From positions 8,990,001 through 9,054,000 of the forward strand of contig JAWHQI010000068.1 of NCBI GenBank assembly GCA_033032865.1: a DNA stretch of 64,000 nucleotides, read 5' to 3'. Numbering within the stretch: position 1 is the first letter of the stretch; every line of letters starts with the position of its first letter. A program made the position numbers and the translations under genes. The DNA comes from Dactylorhiza incarnata (lineage: Eukaryota > Streptophyta > Magnoliopsida > Asparagales > Orchidaceae). Below are positions 31,156-43,970 of this stretch, one piece after another. The notes beneath the pieces were generated by a model. The model did not search any database. It was given only the letters and a program-made list of their open reading frames with translations, and had not been told where the DNA came from.

Positions 31156-32653
31156 TGATGCGTGTTCGGCAAGTGCACCGGTCGCTGTCAAGTAATAAAA
31201 TTGGGAATAGATTCCCCGAATATCATCTCTCAAGGAATGCAGGTTCTGGTGAACAGAATACGTGGTGAGTCGATTGTTACGACGAGTAAAAGAAAGTAAA
31301 AACAAGGGCGTTGTGATTGGTGTCCTAAGTTACTACACAGAAATGAGATGCGGGTCAAAACTCTGCTTCGCAAGGCAGGATGGATGTAACAGCCGCGATG
31401 CCGTGCTTTGGAAGGCGCGTGGATGGAAAGTAACTGTGACGATTGAGGGTCGCACACACCTCTTCGCAAAGTGGGGGTGAGTGCAGCGGTCGCGATGCCG
31501 CGCTTCGGTAAGCAGGTGAAATGGCCACAGTGCGGGGTTTTGTGAGGGTCGTATTCACCTCTTCGCCAAAGTCACCACTAGCAATTGCTAGATGGCTAGC
31601 TGGAATGTGTGTGTGGAAGTAGAGCGGGGGCGGAGCGCATCACATCAAAGCATCAAGCGAAAGATAAAACAAGAGTTTATTTCATTCATAGACAAATAGA
31701 AATCACACTAGTTCAATACAAAAGTTAAGCATACATTTCCAAAAGAGAGAGGGTAGAGGAAACCACGAGATGAGAAGCCTCGCCGTAGATCTTGGTCAGA
31801 ATGGGGGGTTGTCAAGCCTCCTCCGAACTCAGTCCTTGGTTGCTTCCGGGGTTCAGAGGCTGTCACTACCTCCAACCATCATCCATCTTCTTCTCAGAGC
31901 TGGGTCTCTTCCCCTTGACCCAAAAGGAGATGCCGCAACTTGAAATGCTTGCTGTAGATGGCGGGGAAAGCATCCGGAACCCTTGGTGGAGCTTAGGATC
32001 GATGGAAGAAGCTTTCCCAAGGAAGGGGATGGATGGATGGAGCTTGGAGAGGGAAAACGGCGGAGCTTGCGGATGAATTCGTGCCCAAAACAGTGCTCAA
32101 TGACCTAAGATCGCGGACTGCGTATTTATAGAAAACAAGGCGCACGAGCATTGGCGCACGACCAGTGGTCGTGCGCACTGGAAGTTGGTGGTCGTGCGTG
32201 CTGTGCTAGAAAACCTGCAAGCCAAAACTGCAGAAAAATATAAAGCGCACGACCGAATGCACGACCGTGCGTAACAACGCACGACCAAATTCAGAAAGCA
32301 ACTTTGGGCTGCAAATGAAAGCGCACGGTCGGCGGCGCATGATCAGTGATCGTGCGCATTAGAACTAGTGATCGTGCGCAGTGTTCCTGTACAGATTTGT
32401 ACCGGGAACAACTGCACGACCCCTGTTCCAGCATAACACTAATCAAAACCACTAAAAGTGGCATAAAACACAGCATGAAAGAAAGTAAAGAAGATAAACA
32501 AGAAAATACACCAAGAACGGGCCTAGAAGTGCACTTAGCGTGGAATAATAGACGGTTATTAAATATGAATGAAAACATGTATAAAGTGTAATTCATAGAC
32601 TAGATAATCGGCCTAGATTAGTCCTAAAATATATATATAATGGAGACTCATCA
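31156..32653 (-). mobile_element. Right LTR of B (5' LTR)
   Basis: 1498 bp. TATA box (minus) at 32123-32131. Upstream of it, U3 (32140-32400) has GCGCACGACC/GGTCGTGCGC words; 32154-32176 is a perfect inverted pair of these 10-mers around AGT. Confidence 0.92.
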
Positions 32654-35155
32654 CCAGAAAAGAAACACGAGACAAACCTCACCATGTTTCCTCCTGTATA
32701 GCGATCAGGGGCAATGATTGTTCGCTTTGATCTCCTCAGCTCCTTCCCCTGACTCGCAATATCCTCAGCTGCCTCTTCCCAAGCTCCCCTTCCAGACGTA
32801 CTCGGAGCATCGCTTCCCCTGCTTCCTGATCCAGATGCCTCCGCCTCAGAACTAGATATTGATGGGCCACCTGGTGACACAAGCAGCTTGACCTGAAGAT
32901 TTTCCACAGCTTTTTCCGGCTCCTCCACCCTACTTTCTGGTAGCTCAACACCAAAACTTCCCTTGTAAGATGTCACCTCGTCAAACACGAAGTCGCGAGA
33001 TACAATAAATCTCCACATCTCCGGGTCCATGCACTTCCAGCCCTTCTTACGATCATCATATCCCACGAAGACCAGCTTCCTTGCTTTCGCATCTAGCTTC
33101 GTCCGAAGCGCATCTGGAACGTGCACATAGCAGGTGGAACCGAACACCCGAAGGTGTCCCACACTTGGCTTTTCTTTGAACATCATCTCATGCGGGGTCA
33201 ACATGTTGATGGGACTAAGAGGCATCCTGTTGATGACGTAGGCAGCACAAGACATTCCCTCCACCCAGAAGGACCTTGAGATACTCTTGGCATGCAGCCA
33301 ACACTTGCAGGTCTCCGTAAGATGATGGATCTTCTGCTCTGCAACTCCGTTTTGTTGTGGAGTATGTGCACAAGTATGCTCCCTCCGGATGCCCGCCTTC
33401 CTGCAAAAACTAGAGAACTCACCAGAGGTGAACTCCCCCCCATTGTCGGTCCTCATCTTCTTAACCCGCAGGCCAAGCCGACCCTCCACAAGCTCCTTGA
33501 ACTCCATGAACTTGGCAAACGATTCTTCTTTCTCCTTCAAGAAATATACCCAGACATATCTGATGTAGTCATCGATCAACACCAGCATATATCTGCTGCC
33601 TTCGAGGCTTGGGGTAGCAGTCGGTCCCATTAAGTCACCGTGGATGCACTCCAATGGCACACTAGTCCTTGTCTGCGACTTGTCAAACTGTAGTCTATGA
33701 GACTTGCCGAACTGACATCCTGTGCAAATAAGACCATCTCTATAGGAAGATAGACTAGGCAGTCCCTTGACCAGACCTTTCACCGCCATAGCCTTCAGCT
33801 TGTCCATCCCTACATGCCACAACCTCTCGTGCAATATGACGACACTATCATTGGTCCTCATCTTGTCAACATAAAAACTTGTCGATATGACGAACAAGTC
33901 TTTTGTCCTTCTCCCCACATGAACGACCTCCGCCTTTACCGCTTCAACATTTCGTAGAAACTTCACTTCTGTTGGGCCGAACAGAACATGATACCCAGCG
34001 TCAACAGTGTTGGTCACGGAGAAGAGGTTTTTCGTCATTCCGGGAACATGATAGACACTCTTCAACGTTAGTGGCCCTCTATCACTACCCAAGGAAACAA
34101 CCCCCACCTTCTCGACACTATGCAGGGTGTTATCAGCAGTAATTGTGGCATCGTTACTTGAGTAAGGCTGCGCTGAAGTAAGCTTCGACTCGTCCCCGGT
34201 GAGATGATGAACACACCCCGAGTCCACGATCCAGTCCTCCTGATAGTTGATAGGAGCCGTAGCTCCAACAGAAGCTGAGAAGGATCCTCACCATCCTCCA
34301 TCTTTCTGCCTGGCCTCAGCTTCCTCCTTTCCTGCAGTAGCATGCCCCGGCTGAAGATTCACCCGGCAATCCTTCCTTATGTGCCAAGCTTCTCACTTCT
34401 GAGGCACTTGGGTCCTTCCCCCTTCTTCTTCCCTTCAGCCTTAGGAGGATAAACCTTATCCTACTGTCCAGAAGTTGAAGGCCCATTACCTCCAGCAGTC
34501 TTCTTCTTATCCCACTTCTTCTTCTTTCCTGTGAAGAGAACCTCGCCATCTCCCCCAGACACGGACACCCCCACCATCTGCCTTGCCAGACTCTCCTGCG
34601 ACGCAAGCAGATTTTCCAGCTCCGGCAGAGACGGCTGATTTGCCCAACCCTGCATCGACATCACAAAGGCCACATATTCCTTCCGCAAGCCACGGATGAT
34701 GTGACTCTTCAACTTCGCCTCAAAAATTGGCTCATCAGGAGTGCTGAAATCTCAGCGCACAGGTTCTTCATCTTCAGGAAGAACGTAGAAATAGAAAGAT
34801 CACCCTGAGCTGACCTAGCCAGCTCATTCTCCAGGAATTGAAGTCTAGCCACATTCTTCTTGTTAAACAGCCCATCCAGGGCTCTCCAGATCTCAGCAGC
34901 TGATCCACATCCCAAGATGTGATCAAATAGGTTATGTGGTGTTGCCCTTTTCAGAGCGAACTCTGCCTTGGCATTAATCCACCTCTAATTTCTCACCTCA
35001 AGATCATTGTCCCCAATCAGGATAACTTCCTCCGGGCTCTCTCCTCCAACCACCTCCCAGAGGTCCTCACCCAGAAGATAACTCTGCATACATGACTTCC
35101 ACTTCTTAAAGTTAGTCGAGTTGAGCATCTCAATTCCAAGAACTCTTGCTTCCAT
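32654..35155 (-). pseudogene. gag-pol: Element A2 gag-pol, 5' part (gag, protease, integrase)
   Basis: Starts at ATG 35155 (MEARVLGIEMLNSTNF), about 75 nt after the PBS. Gag has a TAG at 34985-34987, a four-base loss near 34740, and further lesions that destroy the zinc knuckle (near 34395 it reads CLRSEK). A 544-codon frame from 34227 contains the protease box DSGCVHHLTGD and a full integrase: Asp in IHGDLMGP, Asp in MRTDNGGEF and Glu in QQNGVAEQK with 35 residues between the last two, then VFVGYDDRKKGW and VVFDE-like blocks. It runs into B after FVSCFF. Protease and integrase catalytic residues are thus kept here while A1 has lost them. Confidence 0.9.
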
Positions 35156-35231
35156 GGCTCTACCACTGGTTCCTTCTTCACAAAGGCGATGGCAACTATG
35201 AGTTATTCACTGCTCTATCCACTCCAACCTT

Positions 35232-35243
35232 CCTCTGATACCA
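35232..35243 (-). promoter_or_regulatory. PBS of A2
   Basis: Minus strand TGGTATCAGAGG directly abutting LTR 3. Confidence 0.9.
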
Positions 35244-36397
35244 TGCAAAAATTTCCGTAGATCTAGGATTGAGCAGGAAGAGTATAACTCAAAGGTCAAG
35301 CCAACAACCAGAAGCACATGAAGCAAACACAATCTTTATTGATCAAGCAAAATTCTTCATTACAGGGCGAGGTATACATGGCGAGACATGATTTCGCCAG
35401 TACACAAAAATAGAAGAGAAAAACAAGCTGAAAGGAAAACTAGCAGTCTGCCAACCGAGACCGCCTGACCGCTCGACCTGATAGTCTGCTCGGCTAGAGA
35501 ACAAGACCGCTCAAACTGCATGCCTGGGACTTGAACAGCACCAACTGAGAACCCCACGATCTGCCACTGATCCTCCCGAACTCCAGCAACCCACACTGCA
35601 AGCCGCGAGATCGCCCGAACACCTTTATAAGAGGAGATGATCGTTGCTGCCCGCATAATCCGCAGAAGCTGCACAAGAAAAGTTCGATTAGCTAACCAGC
35701 CGGTCACAAAAAAGAGACCGCAAGAAAGAAACGCGAGCTCAGCTTACACTTGGTGCTATATTTTTGCTGCTACAGTGGCTCCTATTTATAGGCGTGAGAC
35801 CTGATCCAGTCACCACCCTATGACATAGGGTCACCACCCTTGATCGCGCGACCAGACCGGTCAACTCGCGCAATTATCAAAAGATCAATCTGCGTCGTGA
35901 GCTCGCCGACTTAGACAGAAGCCGCGCGATCATGACAACTCGCCCGGTCATGATGCTCACCACTTGTGTTCACCACCCGACCTCCTCCACAGACTGCGAA
36001 CACACCAGGCCGACTAGGTAAATAGCCCGCCATGTCCACCAAACACCTGTTACCGCATATACCAGCAGTTCGCCGAAGGACCATCTATGCAAACACAAAC
36101 CAGAGACCATACGACTAAGATTACCTTAGTTCGCGCGCACTAACAAGAAACTGGACAGCCACCAGACCGGACTGCCACCAGACCGGACTGCCCCCACCAC
36201 GCAGTCACAAGCACCAGACCCCGCGGCCTCACCTCGGCACCCTTGAACGGAAGAACGGCGGTCACACCGAATAGCCCGCGGCTAGACCAGAGAGGTCAGA
36301 CCGCTAGCGGAGACCGCAAGACCGTGCGGTCAGACCAGACCACGCGGTCTCCCCCACACCGCCAACTCCACAAACTTCCACTTCAACATTTTCAACA
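35244..36397 (-). mobile_element. LTR 3 of array A (5' LTR of A2)
   Basis: 1154 bp, TGCAAAAATTTCC to TTTTCAACA on plus. The excess over LTR 2 includes a short ACCAGACCGGACTGCC duplication near 36165-36192. TATA box on minus at 35783-35791. TAACC follows at 36398-36402. Confidence 0.92.
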
Positions 36398-36560
36398 TAA
36401 CCCGTCCTTCATTATGTAATACCGAGCCTACCGCTCACAAGACTTAACCCATCCTTCCTTATATAATATCGAGCCTACCGCTCATAGGACTTAACCCATC
36501 CTTCCTTATATGATACCGAGCCAACCGCTAGCAGGACTTAACCCATCCATTTTTATACCA
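36398..36560 (+). repeat. 47-bp tandem repeat, right half
   Basis: Units start CGAGCC at 36423, 36470 and 36517, continuing the unit cut at 2766. The array fades after about 36550. Confidence 0.8.
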
Positions 36561-37451
36561 ATCTGTCCCATATTTTGGACATGGATTATTTTATTGGGTA
36601 ATATGCATTCAATGTTTCTATATTTGAAGAAGGAACACAAGTACAGTTAAGCCAAATTGTCTTTGATGATATGTTTAAGTTTATGTTGTGACAGATGCAT
36701 CAAAGCTACATTACTAGTATCAAGACTATAAAAGTAATGAAAATTCACTAAGTAAAATATCGTCTCAAGACTCAGCAGATAAATCATTGAGAAAGGAAAC
36801 ATATCGTTGAGACAGTCTCGATGATATCATCTGAAGAAAGTTTATCGCTGAGAAAGATAAGTTCAGATATCTCAACGATATCATCTTGAAGAAGATATAT
36901 CGTCTTGAAGATTGAATACATATCATTGAAATAACTCATTAAGTCCTGAAGAAAGGATCATGTAGAAAACATCGGCTTGCAGACTTTATACCATCTAGAA
37001 GATCAAGACGATATCATCTTGAAGAAATATTATCAACTTGAAGAATAAGTCTAAGTCATATAAAAAGAAACATTTCGATGATATCATCTAGAAGAAGCAA
37101 TATCATTGAGATATCAAGTAAAGTCTTGAAGAAAGAAGTATGTCGACGATATCATCGTGAAGATTACATATTGTTGGTAGGGTTCTCTGTGAGCCTGAGT
37201 TGTAAGATCTGCTTATTGAGGAGAGATCTGAGAAGTTGGAGAAGTTTCCTAGTCTATCTCATTGCTAGATAGGTGGGAGGGATAGTAGACTACCTCAAGA
37301 CACATTGTCTTGTAGGGAACCACTATAAATCCCGTTTGTTTTATGTGTTGCTTCTATGATGTGCTAGCTAGATTTTAAAGTAGAAATTAACTTTGAAAAA
37401 ACCTAATCACCCCCCTCTAGGTGTAGTTTAATCAAACCCATATATTTTAAT
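36561..37451 (+). mobile_element. Probable 5' LTR of S2
   Basis: The right end aligns with the S1 LTR end (ACCACTATAAA, CACCCCCCTCTAGGTG) and precedes the PBS. The zone 36760-37150 repeats ATATCATCTTGAAG and ATCGTTGAGA-type words, occupying the place of the GTCGAG array in S1. No gene. The left edge cannot be fixed because no second LTR is in view. Confidence 0.55.
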
Positions 37452-37463
37452 TGGTATCAGAGC
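37452..37463 (+). promoter_or_regulatory. PBS of S2
   Basis: TGGTATCAGAGC, the full 12-base complement of the initiator tRNA-Met 3' end, 68 nt before the gag ATG. Confidence 0.9.
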
Positions 37464-37530
37464 GAGGTTGAGTTCAAAGGCTTAACAGCATAGAACAAGA
37501 TCTACAAGTTTAGTAGGTTGTGAGAAAACA

Positions 37531-39518
37531 ATGGCTGGTGAGCATCGTAAGGAAATAAGCTCAATGAAGCTGCCCATCTGCACCAAAGTGAACTTTGGTA
37601 TCTGGAAGCAGAGAATCATGTTTTATATGGAAGCTTCAGACCCTAGAGTCTATTTGGAAGTTGAAGAGGGACCCTATGTTCCCATGAATATCCTTATGGA
37701 CCCAACAACAACTCCTACACCTAAAACCCTATCCCAATTCACCAAGGATAAAGTAGCCTTGGTCACCATGGATAAAAGGCCTAAGAACATCATTATAAAT
37801 CCAATTGATGATTCAACATTATAGAATGTGATTCATTGAAAAACATCAAAGGAAATGTGGGATTCCTTGGTTGTATACATGGAAGGAACAAAAGAGGTCA
37901 GGGATGATAGAAAATCCCATCTGAATCAGGAGTATGAATCCTTCAGGCAAGACAAGAAGGATGACATAACTGCTTGCTATGAAAAGTTTTTCAGGATTGT
38001 TAATGGGCTAAGAACCTATGAAAGAGAGTTCGTCAATTATGAGCTAAATGAGAAGTTCCTGAGATCTTTGAATAAAGAATGGGAAATGAAGCTGTGTGCC
38101 ATCAGGGAAGTTGGCAATCTGGGAGCAATGGAGCCTCGACACCTATATGGCAAGCTTCTATCATATGAGATGCAACTAAATACTAGAAAAGTTGAAGAGG
38201 AAAGCTCCAAGGCTCACAATAGAGAAAATGTAGTTGCTTTTAAAGCTGAAGCTTCCAGAAAGCACATGATAGTGGAGCCTATCTATGTATTAGAGGAAGA
38301 GACCTCAAGCAACTCCAGCTCGAAACTCTCTGTTGAAGATTTCTCACTGTTCACCAAGCAGTTTAAGAAACTACTGAGAAACAAAAAAAGAGGGAAAAGA
38401 AGAAATGAAGCTTCACCTTCTAGTTCCAGGAGAGAAGACAAGTCTGGGAGGAAACACAGATCAGGAAGGTATGACTCCAAATCTAGACAACATATTTCTT
38501 CTAACATTGTTTATTACAGCTGCAAAAAGCCTGGAAATGTCATTGTTAAATGTCCATTCAAGAGACAAGAGAAGAGTGAAGAAAGAAAGCACTCAAAGAG
38601 CAGGAAGTCAGAGAAAAGCCTTGTGGCAAAGAAAATGAGAACACTTAGTGACAGTGACACTGAATGCTCCTCATCAGAATCAGATAGCCATATAGCAGCT
38701 ATGGCCTGCTTAGATGAAGAATGTTGTGATGAAATTCATCACAACCAGGTAATTCATAAAGCCTCTCCTACCATATCTGACAAAGATTCAAATACCAGCT
38801 CCTCTTCAACATTATGAGAAGATGACACTGATAATATTGAGAAATTTGGTGTCTTGCTTGATGATCTTAAGAAAGCTAAAGCTCTCTCTAAAGCACAAGC
38901 AATAGAGATCATCTCCTTGAGGGACAAGAGAGATGAACTGCTTGAGAAAGTAACTGAGCTAGCTCAAGATAAGACCAAATTATCAATTTCTCCACTGAGC
39001 ACTAACACTTTGACTGAAGTTATTAAGCATAAGAATATTAGAATCAAATAGCTAGAGGATAAGCTCTTAGAGGAAAGGAGAATTGTGGCTAGTTATTCGA
39101 AGCCATAAACTATTCTTCCTTTGATAGATGGCTTTTCACAAACAAATAAGAAAGGTTTGGGCTACTCTCAAAGTGAAAACAGTGGGAAATCTGCTCAAGG
39201 AAAGACAGACTTTAGAAAAGTGATCATACCCACAAATTTATATGATCACAGTAGCATCTATGGATGCAAAAAGTGCATGGAGACATAAAGTGGTCTTATG
39301 CTTCCTTCCACTTGGCTCAGCAAAAGACAAACTTTCCTAGTGAAGAGTGCACTATATGCATCCCAAAATAATCCTCCTATGAAGGCTTTCAGAAACACTC
39401 ATGTTGGGGGAAAGTTCCTTAGTTTCCAAAAACGGAGGGTTAGCTGCCAGGCAACAACTTAACCCAATCAGACCAAGCTCCATAAGAAAATTCTAGATAC
39501 AATAGATTTGAATATTGG
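37531..39518 (+). pseudogene. gag: S2 gag, broken
   Basis: ATG 37531. One reading frame shows gag similarity throughout but is stopped at 37822-37824 (TAG), again a few codons later (TGA), at 38815-38817 (TGA) and several times after. Recognisable parts: SSMKLPIC with FGIWKQRIMFYMEASDP, the helical core KEMWDSLVVYMEGTKEVRD and YEKFFRIVNGLRTYE, a damaged first knuckle (YYSCKKPGNVIVKC, first Cys and His lost), an acidic Ser region, a coiled-coil-like LLDDLKKAKALSKAQ stretch, and TILPLIDGF as in S1. D interrupts just before the second knuckle. Confidence 0.85.
39514..39518. repeat. Target site duplication ATTGG of D
   Basis: ATTGG at 39514-39518 and again at 56159-56163. The gag reading continues sensibly across the site when D and one copy are disregarded. 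Confidence 0.95.
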
Positions 39519-41999
39519 TGTAAGATCCCTCTCCCGCACCAGGAGAGTTCCTGGATCTTATGCCCAGAACCTCCGCCTTACGGAGGTGCTAGCACACAAG
39601 TTAGCCACCTCCTCAAGACGCCGATCCTGCCGGCAAGAACGATCAACCAAGCTAACAAGAGATAAGAAGAAAAACTAGTACACAAGTCCACAATCACACG
39701 CATTTGTATATATATATATATCCAAAAGTAAATTGTCCATCATTAGTACCATAAAAGAAAGAGTAAAAGGGGCTTATGCCCAGTACATAACCAAGGTAGA
39801 ACAAAATCTCACTCTCTCACTCTACATCTATGCGGAAGCTAACAACTCTCAATTCTTCAAACACCTGTCCTGTAGTAGAAGTATTGCATGGCTTCGGCTC
39901 CTCAGCTCCTGCCATCATGTCTTGGCTGGTCGTGTCGGTGCTCCAGCTCCTCGAACATCTACGGTCATAACCGACTGTTAGTCATAAAGACTAAGCCAAT
40001 TTTGTCCCCGCCTCCCCCCGCGACTCCTAGGCACCGTGCGGGAGGAAGAAGCGGAGGACAACAAAGTGGAGTAATCAAGAAGGTAGCAGGTGACAAACAT
40101 TCTACGCTAACAAGAGTATATCCATATAAATTCTATGCTAGCAGTATGATCAAGTAAACAGTATTAAGTGCAGTAAAGTAATATCGCATCAGTAAAAGAA
40201 GTAAGCATAGAGAAGCAGTGCGATGCAAGTAAAGTAATTTAAAAGTAACCATTGATTTATAGGGATGCCCATACAAACCTATAGACCAAGGGGTCGTTTA
40301 GCAGGGCCTATCGTATAAAAAGTCTCATACCAATTTATACGATAGGGGTAGGGGTTGAAATGCAATGTTCATGCTATGACATGCAAGGTATGTTATTATG
40401 CTATGTTCATACAAGTGCAACTCACTCACTACGACTCTATGCGCATAGACCTTTAGTTTCCCCTTTTTGGAGCTAGCAAGACTCCCAGGATACTCCCGTA
40501 GTGGAAAACGGAAGCGGTGGGTTGGGCCTCGCCCACATCTAGGTTGGTATTCACACTACCTAACCTAGACCTATCGTATGCCTCAACACAAAACCACGGA
40601 GCGTCTGCGTACTCTTGCTGACTGGACCGCCAGACTTTCATGGCAAAGTGTAATTACCACACTTACCGAGTCAACGTATTGACGTCGGTGTGAACGACCA
40701 TCCAAAACCGAAAACCCACCACCTTCGTGCACATGCAACATGCTCTACCATCTATCTCCGAGCCATAAGCTCCCCGGGCTAACCTGCCCGTCATTAATAA
40801 CATTCCGAGCCACCGGCTCACCGGACCAACCCGTCCGTACCAACAAACACTACTGAGTCACAAGCTCACCTGACTTATCAATCTGCTCTTACAAACACGG
40901 AGCTTACTGCTCGTAGCACCAACCGACTAAGCTCCCGTAACCACGGGGTGTGGGTGAGTGTATTATTAAATTATTCTTGTATAACATCTTATCCCTATGG
41001 TTTACGGTTAATCTTGGACTCCCCGAGGATTACCCTGTAAGGGGCTCGCTACGGTACTAGGAACTACAATGGGATGACACCCCAATGTTCCCTTTCTCAA
41101 GACACTTAGTATTATTGGTATCTACCCATAAGATTACCCTCTTATTATTCCACTTAAATTAAACCTCAGCGCTTTATGACCCTCTAAGGGGAAGGACGAT
41201 CTTTCGTCAATCCCGAGCACAGCTTTACCAATAGTTCACTAAGCACTCTCATCATCTAAACTCCTATTTAGACTACTCTTGTTTAGTTCTTATTATACTT
41301 GGAAGTTTAGGGTGGATCCTGGACTTCCCGAGGGCTACCCGGTGAAAGGTTCGCAAGGTACTAGGGTATGTGATGGATGATGCCCAACCCCTTTCCAGGA
41401 CAATTAATATTCTTGGTGACTACCCTGACCCAACATTCTACCTTCTTATTATTCTTTATAACTTAAGTGTTTTCACGCCTTATGTTTTATCCCGCTCCTA
41501 AGCAATCGTTCTTTTGGACTCAACTCTAATAGCTCTTAGTCCTCTAAGTGGTCTAAACTCATCTCTTGTTATAAATCAATTCTCACTGATTTCTTTTGTG
41601 ATTCTATTGACCTAATAATCATAATGAGTTTTTACTATCCGCAGACCACGATATATAAGTGACTTAGATCCCTATGATGGAACCTTAGTCAAATTACTTC
41701 CAAATGACTTCTAATTTTTATCATAGGCATGAATAGTGGATAAAATAAGGGATGATCAAAATAAAAGCATATTTCATATAATTTTGACCTCTATAAAAAT
41801 TCAGTAATTACTAATCTGAATCTAAAATGTGAAGGAGGTATCATGCTAGTGAATTCAAACTTGTTAAATTTCCTTCCAGAGATGAAATGTGACATGATAA
41901 CAAGATTTCCAATATTTCATATCTTTCCAGCAATTAAATAACCAAGATCCCTAATTATCAATGAAAGAATGGAAAAATAATATTACACATCAAGTACAA

Positions 42000-43970
42000 G
42001 GTTTTGACTTCCTAAAATTCTGGAATTGACATAAAAACACTAATTCCAGAAGATCACATTTTTCCAATCATTTTAAACCCACAATTTCTATTTATCTTTA
42101 AAGGAGAGACAAAATGGCTTTACACTACAAGTACTGAAATTAGACTTCCTAAAATTCTGGAAAATTACAGTAGCTTCATATTCACATAAAAAACTAATTC
42201 CAGAAGGTCACATTTTTCAAATCATTTTAAACCCACAATTTCTATTTATCTTTAAAGGAGAGACAAAATGGCTTTACACTACAAGTACTGAAATTAGACT
42301 TCCTAAAATTCTGGAAAATTACAGTAGCTTCATATTCACATAAAAAACTAATTCCAGAAGGTCACATTTTTCAAATCATTTTAAACCCACAATTTCTATT
42401 TATCTTTAAAGGAGAGACAAAATGGCTTTACACTACAAGTACTGAAATTATACTTCCTAAAATTCTGGCAAAATTACACTAGCTTCGTATTGACATAAAA
42501 ACACTAATTCCAGAAGATCACATTTTTCCAATCTTTTTAAACCCAGAATTTTTATTTATCTTTAAAGGAGAGACAAAATGGCTTTACACTACAAGTACAG
42601 AAATTAGACTTCCTAAAATTCTGGAAAAATTACAGTAGCTTCTAATTGAAATAAAAACACTAATTCCAGAAGATCACATTTTTCCAATCAGTTTAAACCC
42701 ACAATTCCTATTCATCTTTAAAGGAGAGACAAAATGGCTTTACACTACAAGTACTGAAATTAGACTTCCTACAATTCTAGAAATATTACAGTAGCTTCAT
42801 ATTGACATAAAAACACTAATTCCAGAAGGTCACATTTTTCCAATCATTTTAAACCCACAATTTCTATTTATCTTTAAAGGAGAGACAAAATGACTTTACA
42901 CTACAAGTACTGAAATTAGACTTCCTAAAATTCTGGAAAAATTACAGTAGCTGCCTATGAACATAAAAACACTAATCCCAGAAGATCACATTTTTCCAAT
43001 CATTTTAAACACACAATTTCTATTTATCTTTAAAGGAGAGACAAAATGGCTTTACACTACAAGTACTGAAATTAGACTTCCTAAAATTCTGGAAAATTAC
43101 AGTAGCTTCATATTGACATAAAAAACTAATTCCAGAAGTTCACATTTTTCCAATCTTTTTAAACCCACAATTTCTATTTATCTTTAAAGGAGAGACAAAA
43201 TGGCTTTACACTACAAGTACTGAAATTATACTTCCTAAAATTCTGGCAAAATTACAGTAGCTTTGTATTAACATAAAAACACTAATTCCAGAAGATCACA
43301 TTTTTCCAATCTTTTTAAACCCAGAATTTTTATTTATCTTTAAAGGAGAGACAAAATGGCTTTACACTACAAGTACTGAAATTAGACTTCCTAAAATTCT
43401 GGAAAAATTACAGTAGCTTCTAATTGAAATAGAAACACTAATTCCAGAAGATCACATTTTTCCAATCATTTTAAACCCACAATTCCTATTCATCTTTAAA
43501 GGAGAGACAAAATGGCTTTACACTACAAGTACTGAAATTAGACTTCCTACAATTCTCGAAATATTACAGTAGCTTCATATTGACATAAAAACACTAATTC
43601 GAGAAGGTCACATTTTTCCAATCATTTTAAATCCACAATTTCTATTTATCTTTAAAGGAGAGACAAAATGACTTTACACTACAAGTACTGAAATTAGACT
43701 TCCTAAAATTCTGGAAAAATTACAGTAGCTGCCTATAAACATAAAAACACTAATCCCAGAAGAACACATTTTTCCAATCTTTTTCAACCCACAATTTCTA
43801 TTTATCTTTAAAGGAGAGACAAAATGGCTTTACACTACAAGTACTGAAATTAGACTTCCTAAAATTTTGGAAAAATTACAGTAGCTTCAGATTGACATAG
43901 AAAGACTAATTCTAGAAGATCACATTTTTCCAATCAATTTAAACCCACAATTTCTATTCATCTTTAAAGG
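42000..43970. repeat. 155-bp tandem array in D left LTR, 12 units, higher-order structure
   Basis: GGAGAGACAAAATGRCTTTA starts at about 42103, 42258, 42411, 42567, 42723, 42879, 43034, 43189, 43345, 43501, 43657 and 43813. Diagnostic variants recur five units (about 778 bp) apart: CCCAGAATTTTTATT at 42542/43320, ACAATTCTMGAAATATTAC near 42770/43548, and TGACTTTACA at 42891/43669. Units 1 and 2 look identical. Confidence 0.92.

Larger units (their letters stand above)
26614..32653 (-). mobile_element. Non-autonomous Tat/Athila-like element B
   Basis: Two 1498-bp LTRs (26614-28111, 31156-32653) flank 3044 bp. Flanks CCAGC (26609-26613) and CCAGA (32654-32658) are a target duplication with one change; the A1 copy shows the uninterrupted site. 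The PBS (minus strand, 31132-31149) complements tRNA-Asp at 17 of 18 positions, and the PPT abuts the left LTR. Element-strand LTR ends TGATGAG...GCATCA and the tRNA-Asp primer are known from plant Tat/Athila lineages of Ty3/gypsy. The only ORF encodes a zinc-knuckle protein; no PR, RT or IN is present. Confidence 0.88.
2767..36397 (-). mobile_element. Tandem Ty1/copia array A: LTR-A1-LTR-A2-LTR
   Basis: Three LTRs of 1139, 1141 and 1154 bp alternate with two full internal regions in the same minus orientation. The middle LTR serves as 5' LTR of A1 and 3' LTR of A2. Each internal region has a PBS complementary to initiator tRNA-Met (TGGTATCAGAGG on minus) directly next to its 5' LTR and a polypurine tract next to its 3' LTR. 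Only the outermost ends carry the TAACC duplication, so the array occupies one insertion site; unequal recombination between LTRs of sister copies, or integration of a tandem cDNA, would give this. S1 (4958-20806) and B (26614-32653) are later insertions. Domain order in pol is PR-IN-RT-RH, the copia order. Confidence 0.9.
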
